A program made the translations under genes and the position numbers. Below are positions 5,560 through 13,442 of a stretch of 13,574 nucleotides of DNA, piece by piece. Within the stretch, counting starts at the first letter, position 1. Every line of letters begins with the position of its first letter. The notes under the pieces were generated by a model that had not been told where the DNA came from, did no database searches, and saw only the letters and a list, made by a program, of their open reading frames with translations. This stretch comes from Cellvibrionales bacterium UBA3090 (GTDB lineage Bacteria > Pseudomonadota > Gammaproteobacteria > Pseudomonadales > Porticoccaceae), in contig DFBC01000072.1 of the NCBI GenBank assembly GCA_002367235.1, positions 1 through 13,574 of the forward strand, given 5' to 3'.

Positions 5560-8391
5560 ATGCCCGAAAGCATCATGCAGCAATTTCTGAGCAGCTCACA
5601 CCTTTCTGGTGGGAATGCCGCATACATCGAAGAATTGTACGAAACCTATCTTCATGATCCAAATGGAGTGCCCGATGAATGGCGCTCTTTCTTTGATTCT
5701 CTTCCTCGCATAAACGAACACAGTGGCACTGATGTGTCTCATGCCACAGTGCAGTCGCATTTCGAGCTAATGGGGCGCCGTAGGGCTAGACCTGTTCCGG
5801 CTCCTGGCTCTGGCGGGGTCAATATCGAGCATGAACGTAAGCAGGTTAAAGTTCTTCAACTTATCAGCTCCCACAGGAATCGAGGTCACCAGCGAGCCCA
5901 GCTCGACCCACTCAACCTTTGGGCGAGAGAGCAGGCACCTGACCTTGAGCTTTCATTTCACGGTTTAACCGATGCTGATCTCGATACGACGTTTCAGTGT
6001 GGCTCCCTTTTCTTTGGCAAACAGGAAGCAACTTTAAAAGAAATTGTTTCTGCGCTTGAAGAAACTTACAGCCGCCACGTAGGTGTTGAATTTGGCCATG
6101 TGACCGACTTATCTGAAAAGCAGTGGCTTCAACAGCGCTTTGAAAGTGTACGTTCCAAGCCTAGCTATGACGATGAAATGCGCAAGTATGTACTACAGCG
6201 TTTGTCTGCGGCAGAGGGTTTAGAAAGGCACCTCGATTCAAAATATCCTGGCACTAAACGTTTCGGTCTTGAAGGTGGCGAATCTTTGATTCCGATGCTC
6301 GACGGTATGATTGAGCGTGCTGGCGAATATGGTGCAAAAGAAGTTGTACTGACAATGGCGCACCGTGGTCGCCTCAATGTTTTAGTCAACGTTCTGGGTA
6401 AAAACCCAGCGGAATTATTTGCTGAATTTGAAGGACGGCGACATGTCGATACCTCCGGTGATGTTAAATATCACCAGGGATTCTCTTCAAATGTTATGAC
6501 ACCTGGCGGTGAAATCCATTTGGCATTGATGTTTAACCCATCCCATTTGGAAATTGCTGCCCCCGTGGCAGAAGGGTCTGCAAGAGCTCGCCAAGACCGA
6601 CGCCATGATACCGAAGGTAAACAGGTCGTTCCTATTGTCGTTCATGGTGATGCTGCTTTTGCAGGGCAGGGTGTCGTCATGGAAACCTTCCAGATGTCAC
6701 AAATCCGCGGTTATAAAACAGGCGGCTCGGTACATTTGGTGATCAACAATCAGGTTGGCTTTACCACAAACCTGAAAGAAGACGCCCGTTCAACTGAGTA
6801 CTGTACTGATATTGCAAAAATGGTGCAGGCTCCCATTATCCATGTGAATGCTGATGACCCCGATGCGGTTATGTTCGCTACGTTCCTGGCAATGGACTAT
6901 CGGTATCAGTTCAAGAAAGACATTGTGATTGACCTCGTGTGTTATCGCCGCCGCGGTCACAATGAAACTGATGAGCCTTCATCGACCCAGCCCTTGATGT
7001 ATCAAATCATCAAAAAACATAAGACTACTCGCGCTCTTTATGCAGACCGCCTGGTTAACGAAGGCATTATTAATCAAAAAGATGCTGACCGCCTGCTGAC
7101 GGAGTATCGCGACACCCTTGATCGTGGTGAAAATGTAGTTAATAAGCTGGTATCTGAACCGGATGAGGCGCCATTTGTTGATTGGACCCCTTATCTTGAT
7201 CAGGATTGGGATACCCCGGCGGATACCACATACCCGTTGAAAAAGCTTCAGGGCCTTGCTGAAAAAATTACTCAAGTACCCGAAGGTGTTGTCGTACAGC
7301 GTCAGGTAGAAAAAATCTACGAAGATCGCCGTAAAATGGCAGGGGGGGCACTGGCTCTCAATTGGGGTATGGCTGAGTTGCTTGCCTACGCCACCCTACT
7401 TGATGAAGGGTATCCTATTCGGATGACCGGCCAGGATATTGGTCGGGGCACATTCTCTCACCGTCACGCAGTTGTTCACAATCAACGCGATGGTGAAAGC
7501 CACATTCCGTTAAAAAAGTTGCCCGAACATCCATCAGCTTTTGAAATCTATGACTCCTTTCTTTCTGAAGAAGCTGTCTTGGGTTTTGAATATGGCTATG
7601 CATCGACATCCCCATCAGGGCTGGTCATCTGGGAAGCACAATTTGGTGATTTCGCGAATGGCGCTCAAGTCGTCATCGATCAGTTTATTACCAGTGGCGA
7701 ACATAAATGGGGCCGTATGTGTGGCTTAACTATGTTGTTGCCACATGGCTACGAAGGGCAGGGGCCAGAGCATTCGTCGGCACGCTTAGAACGTTTTTTA
7801 CAGCTCTGTGCAGAGCATAATATCCAGGTTTGTATTCCAACGACTCCAGCACAGGTCTACCACATGATACGCCGTCAGGCTATAAGACCAATGCGTCGAC
7901 CGTTGGTTGTTATGAGTCCGAAATGGATATTGCGTCATAAGCTGGCAACATCTACGCTGGAAGACTTGGCGAATGGTGAATTCCAGAATCTTATTCAGGA
8001 CGTTGAAGTTGATAAGTCTAAAACTCGTCGCTTGATACTTTGTTCTGGCAAGGTTTATTACCACCTTTACGAAGCCCGGCAGGAAAGAGGCATTGATGAC
8101 ATTGCTTTGGTTCGTATTGAGCAATTGTATCCATTCCCGGACAAAGACTTGCTTGAGGCATTTAAAGGGTACGCCAACCTTACAGATGTCGTCTGGTGTC
8201 AAGAAGAACCGATTAATCAAGGTGCGTGGTACAGTAGTCAACACCATATGCGTCACGTACTTTCAATGTTTAATAAAGACCTGTTATTGAGGTATGTCGG
8301 GCGTGAGGCTTCTGCTGCACCAGCATGTGGCTACATGTCTGTACACTTGGAAGAGCAGGAAAAATTTATTAACGAAGCTTTGAGTTATTAA
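5560..8391 (+). CDS. sucA: 2-oxoglutarate dehydrogenase E1 component
   Basis: This thiamine-diphosphate enzyme decarboxylates 2-oxoglutarate and passes the succinyl group to the lipoyl arm of SucB. The product is 943 residues (E. coli 933). The short N-terminal E1o segment is present (SSSHLSGGNAAYIEELY, about 11-27) and is thought to contact E2. The dehydrogenase E1 domain spans about 205-530, with active-site His268 in TMAHRGRLN and the ThDP/Mg motif from GDAAFAGQG (Asp364) to NNQVG (Asn397). A transketolase-like pyrimidine domain follows (about 594-790, with GQDIGRGTFSHRH and HGYEGQGPEHSSARLERFL), then the C-terminal 2-oxoglutarate dehydrogenase domain (LYPFP, QEEPINQGAW). AGGGAA (5547-5552) lies 7 bases before the ATG. 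No separate promoter is evident upstream, so it is probably co-transcribed with sdh. Confidence 0.98.
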   Translation: MPESIMQQFLSSSHLSGGNAAYIEELYETYLHDPNGVPDEWRSFFDSLPRINEHSGTDVSHATVQSHFELMGRRRARPVPAPGSGGVNIEHERKQVKVLQLISSHRNRGHQRAQLDPLNLWAREQAPDLELSFHGLTDADLDTTFQCGSLFFGKQEATLKEIVSALEETYSRHVGVEFGHVTDLSEKQWLQQRFESVRSKPSYDDEMRKYVLQRLSAAEGLERHLDSKYPGTKRFGLEGGESLIPMLDGMIERAGEYGAKEVVLTMAHRGRLNVLVNVLGKNPAELFAEFEGRRHVDTSGDVKYHQGFSSNVMTPGGEIHLALMFNPSHLEIAAPVAEGSARARQDRRHDTEGKQVVPIVVHGDAAFAGQGVVMETFQMSQIRGYKTGGSVHLVINNQVGFTTNLKEDARSTEYCTDIAKMVQAPIIHVNADDPDAVMFATFLAMDYRYQFKKDIVIDLVCYRRRGHNETDEPSSTQPLMYQIIKKHKTTRALYADRLVNEGIINQKDADRLLTEYRDTLDRGENVVNKLVSEPDEAPFVDWTPYLDQDWDTPADTTYPLKKLQGLAEKITQVPEGVVVQRQVEKIYEDRRKMAGGALALNWGMAELLAYATLLDEGYPIRMTGQDIGRGTFSHRHAVVHNQRDGESHIPLKKLPEHPSAFEIYDSFLSEEAVLGFEYGYASTSPSGLVIWEAQFGDFANGAQVVIDQFITSGEHKWGRMCGLTMLLPHGYEGQGPEHSSARLERFLQLCAEHNIQVCIPTTPAQVYHMIRRQAIRPMRRPLVVMSPKWILRHKLATSTLEDLANGEFQNLIQDVEVDKSKTRRLILCSGKVYYHLYEARQERGIDDIALVRIEQLYPFPDKDLLEAFKGYANLTDVVWCQEEPINQGAWYSSQHHMRHVLSMFNKDLLLRYVGREASAAPACGYMSVHLEEQEKFINEALSY

Positions 8392-8393
8392 GT

Positions 8394-8408
8394 AGCGGTT
8401 GAACCGCT
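8394..8408 (+). other. Small hairpin between sucA and sucB
   Basis: AGCGGT (8394-8399) and ACCGCT (8403-8408) form a 6-bp stem with a TGA triloop, just after the sucA stop. It lacks a T-tract and is not a terminator. It may simply space the ribosome sites or affect message stability. A six-base stem can arise by chance. Confidence 0.35.
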
Positions 8409-8434
8409 GTTCTTGATCAAGGAAACGAAAAACA

Positions 8435-9628
8435 ATGAGTATTGAAATTAAGGCACCAACCTTTCCTGAGTCAGTTCAGGAAGGCAGTATTGCCACTTGG
8501 CATAAGCAACCCGGTGAATCTGTAACCAGAGATGAGCTTTTGGTTGATATTGAAACAGATAAGGTCGTTCTTGAAGTAGTTGCTCCTGCCGATGGCACCT
8601 TGAAAGATGTTTTAAAGGCAGAAGGTGAGATCGTCCTGAGTAATGAGATCATCGCTCATGTTGTCGCTGGTGAAGTTACAGCTAGCGAACCTGTAGCAGA
8701 AGTAGTTACCGAAGAAAGTGTCTCCAGCGACCAAGAGGCCATTGCGAGCCCTGCTGCGAGAAAAATTGCCGATGAGAGAGGAATTGATCTACAGAAAGTT
8801 GTAGGTAGCGGTAAAGATGGACGGATCACCAAGGAAGATGTCGTTTCCCTGAAGACTGCAGAGCCTGCTGCTGCTCCGTCAACCCCTGTCGTTCCAGAAG
8901 CTGCCGTGGTTATTTCTGCTGGTGAACGTGTTGAAAAACGAGTTCCAATGACACGAATGCGCGCAAGGATAGCTGACAGGCTGTTACAGGTGACTCAAAC
9001 AACAGCAATGTTGACTACCTTTAACGAAGTCGATATGCATCGCATTATGGCGCTTCGCTCCGAATACAAAGATGAGTTTACCAAGGTTCACAATGGTACT
9101 CGTCTTGGCTTTATGGGTTTCTTTGTTCGTGCCGCCACTGAAGCACTCAAACGTTTCCCTGCTGTTAATGCTTCTATTGATGGAAATGATGTTGTTTACC
9201 ATGGCTATCAGGATGTGGGTGTCGCAGTTTCTACCGACAAAGGTCTAGTGGTACCCGTGCTTCGCGATGCCGATAATATGAGCATTGCTGAAGTTGAAAG
9301 CACTATCGCTGAATTTGGTGCAAAAGCACGTGATGGAAAACTCACAATTGAGGAAATGACCGGCGGGACATTTACCATCACTAATGGTGGTGTGTTTGGC
9401 TCACTGTTATCAACACCGATTTTAAATCCACCGCAGGCTGCTATTCTCGGTATGCATTCCATTAAGGAACGTCCCGTTGCGGAAAATGGTCAAGTCGTTA
9501 TTCGTCCCATGATGAATCTCGCCCTGTCATACGACCACCGCCTAATCGATGGTAAGGAAGCCGTCCGATTCTTGGTCGCCATTAAGGAAATGATTGAAAA
9601 TCCAGCTAAGATATTGCTTGAGATTTAA
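8435..9628 (+). CDS. sucB: Dihydrolipoyllysine succinyltransferase (E2 of 2-oxoglutarate dehydrogenase)
   Basis: This protein forms the 24-subunit core of the 2-oxoglutarate dehydrogenase complex and transfers the succinyl group from the lipoyl arm to CoA. The product is 397 residues (E. coli 405). The single lipoyl domain is at about 2-77, with the lipoylated Lys43 in DIETDKVVLEV. A short Ala/Pro/Glu/Val linker leads to the peripheral-subunit binding domain (about 104-140, SPAARKIADERGIDLQKVVGSG), which docks E1 and E3. The acyltransferase domain is at about 168-397, with catalytic His368 and Asp372 in LSYDHRLIDGKEAV. One lipoyl domain and the KAPTFPESVQEG start identify SucB rather than AceF. 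AAGGA (8419-8423) precedes the ATG by 11 bases. lpd follows after 32 bases. Confidence 0.98.
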   Translation: MSIEIKAPTFPESVQEGSIATWHKQPGESVTRDELLVDIETDKVVLEVVAPADGTLKDVLKAEGEIVLSNEIIAHVVAGEVTASEPVAEVVTEESVSSDQEAIASPAARKIADERGIDLQKVVGSGKDGRITKEDVVSLKTAEPAAAPSTPVVPEAAVVISAGERVEKRVPMTRMRARIADRLLQVTQTTAMLTTFNEVDMHRIMALRSEYKDEFTKVHNGTRLGFMGFFVRAATEALKRFPAVNASIDGNDVVYHGYQDVGVAVSTDKGLVVPVLRDADNMSIAEVESTIAEFGAKARDGKLTIEEMTGGTFTITNGGVFGSLLSTPILNPPQAAILGMHSIKERPVAENGQVVIRPMMNLALSYDHRLIDGKEAVRFLVAIKEMIENPAKILLEI

Positions 9629-9660
9629 TCGATAACACACTGATATACTTGAGATTACAT

Positions 9661-11103
9661 ATGTCTGATAATTATGATGTCATTGTTATAGGTGCCGGCC
9701 CAGCTGGCTACGTAGCGGCGATCAGAGCAGCACAGCTTGGTTTGAAAACGGCCTGTATTGAGAAGTGGCAAAATGCAGAGGGCAAAGGTGTCAACGGTGG
9801 CACTTGCCTTAATGTAGGGTGCATCCCTTCTAAAGCATTACTCGATAGCTCCTATAAGTACCATGAAACCAAGACCGACTTGGCTAGTCATGGCATCAAC
9901 ACCGGTGACGTAGCGTTAGATGTAGATGCGATGATTAACCGTAAAGGTAAAATCGTAAAGCAGTTGACTGATGGCATCGCCGGGTTGTTCAAAAGCAACG
10001 GGGTAACCTCATTATTTGGCAGCGGTAAACTCCTTGCTGGCCGCCAAGTTGAGTATACAGATCACAATGGCAAAACAACTGTTCTCGCGGCTGGCAACGT
10101 CATTATTGCTACTGGTTCACAGCCAATCGATATCCCTGTTGCTCCAGTCAATGGTGATACCATCATTGATTCAACGGGTGCCCTAGAAATTACCGCAGCT
10201 CCCAAAAGACTGGGGGTCATTGGTGCTGGTGTTATTGGTCTTGAGTTAGGCAGTGTTTGGAATCGTGTTGGTAGCAAGGTAGTGTTACTTGAAGCCATGG
10301 ACGATTTTCTGGCCATGATGGATCAGCAAATTGCCAAAGAAGCCAAAAAAATATATACCAAGCAAGGCTTGGATATACGCCTAAGCTGTCGTGTTACCGG
10401 TAGTGAAGTAAAAGGTAACGAGGTAATTGTTACTTATCAGGATAGCAATGGTAATGAAGCACAAGAAACCTTCGACAAGTTGATTGTTTGTGTTGGCCGT
10501 CGGCCTTACACAGAAGGTTTGCTTGCGGCTGATAGTGGCGTAAACCTTGATGAAAGAGGTTTTATTTTCGTCAATGACCAATGCGCAACCAATGCACCAG
10601 GCGTATGGGCAGTGGGCGATGTCGTTCGAGGCCCAATGCTGGCTCACAAAGGTTCGGAAGAGGGTGTAATGGTCGCTGAGCGTATAGCTGGCCAGAAGAC
10701 ACAGATGAACTACGACATCATTCCTAATGTCATTTACACTCACCCAGAGATTGCTTCGGTGGGTAAAACTGAAGAGCAGCTTAAGCAAGCTGGCGAGTCT
10801 TATAATGTGGGTATTTTCCCCTTTATTGCCAGTGGTCGTGCAATGGCTGCCAATGAAACTGACGGCATGGTAAAAATGATTGCCGATGCCACTACGGACC
10901 GAATTCTTGGTTGTCATATCGTTGGCCCCAGCGCCGCCGACTTGGTTCAGCAAGTAGCAATTGCCATGGAATTTGGTTCCAGTGCCGAAGATATTGGTAT
11001 GACCGTCTTTGGACATCCAACACTTTCCGAAGCCGTTCATGAAGCCGCTTTGGCTGTAAATGGTCATGCTATTCACATTCCAAACCGTAAAAAGCGTAAA
11101 TAG
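9661..11103 (+). CDS. lpd: Dihydrolipoyl dehydrogenase (E3)
   Basis: This flavoenzyme reoxidises the dihydrolipoyl arm of SucB and makes NADH. It may also serve pyruvate dehydrogenase and the glycine cleavage system. The product is 480 residues (family about 470-480). FAD is bound through VIGAGPAGYVAA (about 10-20), the redox disulfide is Cys49-Cys54 in GGTCLNVGCIPSK, the NAD fold is VIGAGVIGLELG (about 186-197) and a second FAD motif is APGVWAVGDVV. The C-terminal interface domain has the catalytic pair His452 and Glu457 in GHPTLSE. I start at ATG 9661; a TTG four codons upstream (9649) is in frame but has no family support. The ribosome site is weak (GAG, 9651-9653). Its place between sucB and sucC is as in Pseudomonas lpdG. 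The basic end (NRKKRK) is unusual but plausible. Confidence 0.97.
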   Translation: MSDNYDVIVIGAGPAGYVAAIRAAQLGLKTACIEKWQNAEGKGVNGGTCLNVGCIPSKALLDSSYKYHETKTDLASHGINTGDVALDVDAMINRKGKIVKQLTDGIAGLFKSNGVTSLFGSGKLLAGRQVEYTDHNGKTTVLAAGNVIIATGSQPIDIPVAPVNGDTIIDSTGALEITAAPKRLGVIGAGVIGLELGSVWNRVGSKVVLLEAMDDFLAMMDQQIAKEAKKIYTKQGLDIRLSCRVTGSEVKGNEVIVTYQDSNGNEAQETFDKLIVCVGRRPYTEGLLAADSGVNLDERGFIFVNDQCATNAPGVWAVGDVVRGPMLAHKGSEEGVMVAERIAGQKTQMNYDIIPNVIYTHPEIASVGKTEEQLKQAGESYNVGIFPFIASGRAMAANETDGMVKMIADATTDRILGCHIVGPSAADLVQQVAIAMEFGSSAEDIGMTVFGHPTLSEAVHEAALAVNGHAIHIPNRKKRK

Positions 11104-11115
11104 TAGTACCCCCCG

Positions 11116-11150
11116 AAACTCCACAGGTCTCGCTAACCAGTGGAGTTTTT
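11116..11150 (+). terminator. Terminator-like hairpin between lpd and sucC
   Basis: AAACTCCAC (11116-11124) and GTGGAGTTT (11140-11148) form a 9-bp stem. Inside it, GGT (11126-11128) and ACC (11136-11138) can pair past an A-A mismatch. The right arm runs into a T-tract (11146-11150). It sits 12 bases after lpd and about 35 before sucC, so it looks like an intrinsic terminator inside an operon. It may partly stop transcription and lower sucCD relative to sucAB-lpd. Confidence 0.7.
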
Positions 11151-11184
11151 ATATATCCAATGAAACCAGCAAACGGAAATCATT

Positions 11185-12354
11185 ATGAATCTACACGAAT
11201 ATCAGGCGAAGCAGCTTTTCGCTGAGTATGGGCTTCCTGTGTCAGAGGGTGTGGCCGCGGAAACTGTTCCAGAGGCAATAGCTGCTGCCGATGTTATCGG
11301 CGGTGATCGCTGGGTTGTAAAAGCCCAGGTTCATGCGGGCGGTCGCGGAAAAGCGGGTGGCGTCAAGCTGGTCACCTCAAAAGCTGAAATTGAAGAATTC
11401 TCACGCAAGTGGCTTGGAAATCGTTTGGTGACCTACCAGACAGATGAAAGTGGACAACCTGTAAGCAGAATCCTTGTTGAGCCCTGCACTGATATTGATC
11501 AGGAGTTGTACCTTGGCGCCGTAGTTGATCGTTCATCGCGTCGCATCGTATTCATGGCTTCCACTGAAGGTGGTGTAGAAATTGAGAAGGTGGCTGAAGA
11601 AACGCCTGAAAAAATTCTCAAAGCTACAATTGATCCATTGACAGGCGCACAACCTTATCAGGCCCGTGAACTGGCATTCCAATTGGGGTTAAACCCTAAC
11701 CAAATTAAACAGTTCACTAAGCTGTTTTTAGGGCTGGCAAAATTATTCCAAGATTTTGATTTGGCGCTACTGGAAATTAACCCATTAGTTATTACTGCAG
11801 ACGGCGACCTGCATTGCCTCGACGGCAAGATCAACATCGATGGCAACGCCATGTATCGCCAGCCTAAACTGCGCGAAATGCACGACCCATCCCAAGATGA
11901 TGCACGAGAGGCTCATGCCGCTCAATGGGACCTTAACTATGTCGCTCTAGACGGCAACATCGGCTGCATGGTGAACGGTGCTGGGTTAGCCATGGGCACC
12001 ATGGATATCGTTAAGCTCCACGGTGGTGATCCTGCTAATTTCCTTGATGTAGGTGGTGGCGCTACCAAAGAACGAGTCGTTGAAGCATTTAAAATTATTC
12101 TTTCCGACGAAAAAGTCAAAGCGGTGTTTATTAATATCTTTGGTGGGATCGTTCGTTGCGACCTGATTGCCGAAGGGGTTATCGGTGCCGTTGAAGAAGT
12201 GGGTGTTGAAGTCCCTGTTGTTGTTAGGCTCGAAGGTAACAATGCTGACCTGGGTACCAAACTTCTTGCGGAGAGTGGGTTAAATATTATTGCAGCAACC
12301 AGCTTGACCGATGGTGCTCAGCAAGTGGTTAAAGCAGCGGAGGGCAACCAGTAA
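11185..12354 (+). CDS. sucC: Succinate-CoA ligase, beta subunit
   Basis: This is the nucleotide-binding subunit of succinyl-CoA synthetase, which makes succinate and ATP or GTP from succinyl-CoA. The product is 389 residues (E. coli 388). An ATP-grasp fold fills the N-terminal half (MNLHEYQAKQLF start; KAQVHAGGRGKAGGVK at about 46-61), with Mg ligands Asn199 (LLEINPLV) and Asp213 (CLDGKINID) matching E. coli numbering. The C-terminal CoA-ligase domain has GNIGCMVNGAGLAMGT (about 258-272), NIFGGIVRCD and VRLEGNNADLG, which contact SucD. GGAA (11175-11178) lies 6 bases before the ATG. It begins after the hairpin at 11116-11150, and its TAA overlaps the sucD ATG by one base (TAATG), consistent with coupled 1:1 synthesis. 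Confidence 0.98.
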   Translation: MNLHEYQAKQLFAEYGLPVSEGVAAETVPEAIAAADVIGGDRWVVKAQVHAGGRGKAGGVKLVTSKAEIEEFSRKWLGNRLVTYQTDESGQPVSRILVEPCTDIDQELYLGAVVDRSSRRIVFMASTEGGVEIEKVAEETPEKILKATIDPLTGAQPYQARELAFQLGLNPNQIKQFTKLFLGLAKLFQDFDLALLEINPLVITADGDLHCLDGKINIDGNAMYRQPKLREMHDPSQDDAREAHAAQWDLNYVALDGNIGCMVNGAGLAMGTMDIVKLHGGDPANFLDVGGGATKERVVEAFKIILSDEKVKAVFINIFGGIVRCDLIAEGVIGAVEEVGVEVPVVVRLEGNNADLGTKLLAESGLNIIAATSLTDGAQQVVKAAEGNQ

Positions 12355-13226
12355 TGTCTATTTTGATTAATAAGGACACTAAAGTAATTTGCCAGGGTTT
12401 TACCGGTGGACAAGGTACTTTTCACTCAGAGCAAGCGATTGAATACGGTACAAAAATGGTCGGTGGTGTAACCCCAGGCAAAGGTGGCACAACTCATTTG
12501 GGCCTGCCTGTATTTAATACCGTTGCTGATGCTGTCGCTGAAACAGGTGCTGAAGCTTCCGTTATTTACGTTCCTGCTCCGTTCTGTAAAGATTCCATAC
12601 TGGAAGCTGCCAATGCCGGTATTAAGCTTATCGTATGTATCACTGAAGGTATTCCAACGTTGGATATGCTGGAATGTAAAGTGAAATGTGATGAGCTAGG
12701 TGTACGCCTGATTGGACCTAACTGCCCCGGTGTTATCACACCCGGTGAGTGTAAAATAGGTATTATGCCTGGTCATATCCACTTGCCAGGTAAAGTGGGC
12801 ATTGTTTCTCGCTCTGGTACCTTGACCTATGAAGCGGTCAAGCAAACCACTGATTATGGCTTTGGCCAGTCTACCTGTGTTGGTATTGGTGGCGATCCGA
12901 TTCCGGGATCAAACTTTATTGATATTCTTGCCATGTTTGAGAAAGATCCAGCCACTGAAGCTATCGTGATGATCGGTGAGATTGGTGGGTCTGCGGAAGA
13001 AGAAGCAGCTGCTTACATTAAAGCAAACATTACCAAACCTGTAGTTTCCTATATTGCCGGTGTTACAGCACCCGCTGGAAAGCGCATGGGCCATGCTGGC
13101 GCCATTATTGCTGGCGGTAAAGGCACTGCGGATGAAAAGTTTGCTGCACTGGAAGACGCCGGTGTTAAAACGGTCCGTAGCCTTGCAGACATTGGTGATG
13201 GACTCAAGGAAGTGACCGGCTGGTAA
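12354..13226 (+). CDS. sucD: Succinate-CoA ligase, alpha subunit
   Basis: This is the CoA-binding, phosphohistidine-carrying subunit of succinyl-CoA synthetase. The product is 290 residues (E. coli 289). The N-terminal CoA-binding Rossmann domain has ICQGFTGGQGTFHSEQAI (about 12-29) and VTPGKGGTTHLGLPVF. The ligase domain has GPNCPGVITP (about 121-130), SRSGTLTYE and GIGGDPIPGSNF, and the phosphorylated His247 lies in GHAGAIIAGGKGTA. GGAGGG (12339-12344) inside the end of sucC, 9 bases before the ATG, fixes the start at the TAATG junction. It is the last gene of the operon; a strong terminator begins 17 bases after the stop. Confidence 0.98.
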   Translation: MSILINKDTKVICQGFTGGQGTFHSEQAIEYGTKMVGGVTPGKGGTTHLGLPVFNTVADAVAETGAEASVIYVPAPFCKDSILEAANAGIKLIVCITEGIPTLDMLECKVKCDELGVRLIGPNCPGVITPGECKIGIMPGHIHLPGKVGIVSRSGTLTYEAVKQTTDYGFGQSTCVGIGGDPIPGSNFIDILAMFEKDPATEAIVMIGEIGGSAEEEAAAYIKANITKPVVSYIAGVTAPAGKRMGHAGAIIAGGKGTADEKFAALEDAGVKTVRSLADIGDGLKEVTGW

Positions 13227-13242
13227 CAGCTCTCACTTTTCT

Positions 13243-13273
13243 AAAAAAGCGGCCTAGATGGCCGCTTTTTTTT
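13243..13273 (+). terminator. Rho-independent terminator after sucD
   Basis: AAAAAAGCGGCC (13243-13254) and GGCCGCTTTTTT (13260-13271) form a perfect 12-bp stem with a TAGAT loop, and the T-run continues to 13273 (eight T from 13266). This ends the sdh-suc transcript. The A-tract on the left would also allow weak function on the minus strand. Confidence 0.95.
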
Positions 13274-13344
13274 ACCTTGTAATTTGTTCTGTCTCTGACA
13301 CTCAGGGATAACCTGTTGACGTGACATTTTTTATTTTCCCTAGC

Positions 13345-13373
13345 AGTTGAATTATTCACCCACGCCCCCATTT
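13345..13373 (+). promoter_or_regulatory. sigma32 (RpoH) heat-shock promoter of htpG
   Basis: AGTTGAA (13345-13351) resembles the sigma32 -35 core CTTGAA with one change, and CCCCATTT (13366-13373) is an excellent match to its -10 element CCCCATnT. The spacer is 14 bases, within the usual 13-17 range. Transcription would start near 13380, about 63 bases before the htpG ATG. No convincing sigma70 promoter is seen in 13274-13442, so heat-shock control is likely the main input. Confidence 0.85.
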
Positions 13374-13442
13374 GTCTTCACAGACCATTAATTAGTCACA
13401 CATCGAAATATATAAACAAGGTAATAGGAGATTGTCGTAACC

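Noticed and set aside
7798..8256. Antisense open frame of 152 codons opposite the end of sucA
   Set aside because: It is inside the conserved C-terminal domain of sucA, has no family motif, and I did not credit it with any sign of independent expression.
10381..11124. Long antisense open frame of 247 codons opposite lpd
   Set aside because: It lies wholly over a clear lpd gene whose motifs are intact, its composition is odd for a protein, it shows no recognisable domain and it spans the lpd/sucC terminator stem. It is most likely a shadow of codon bias in lpd.
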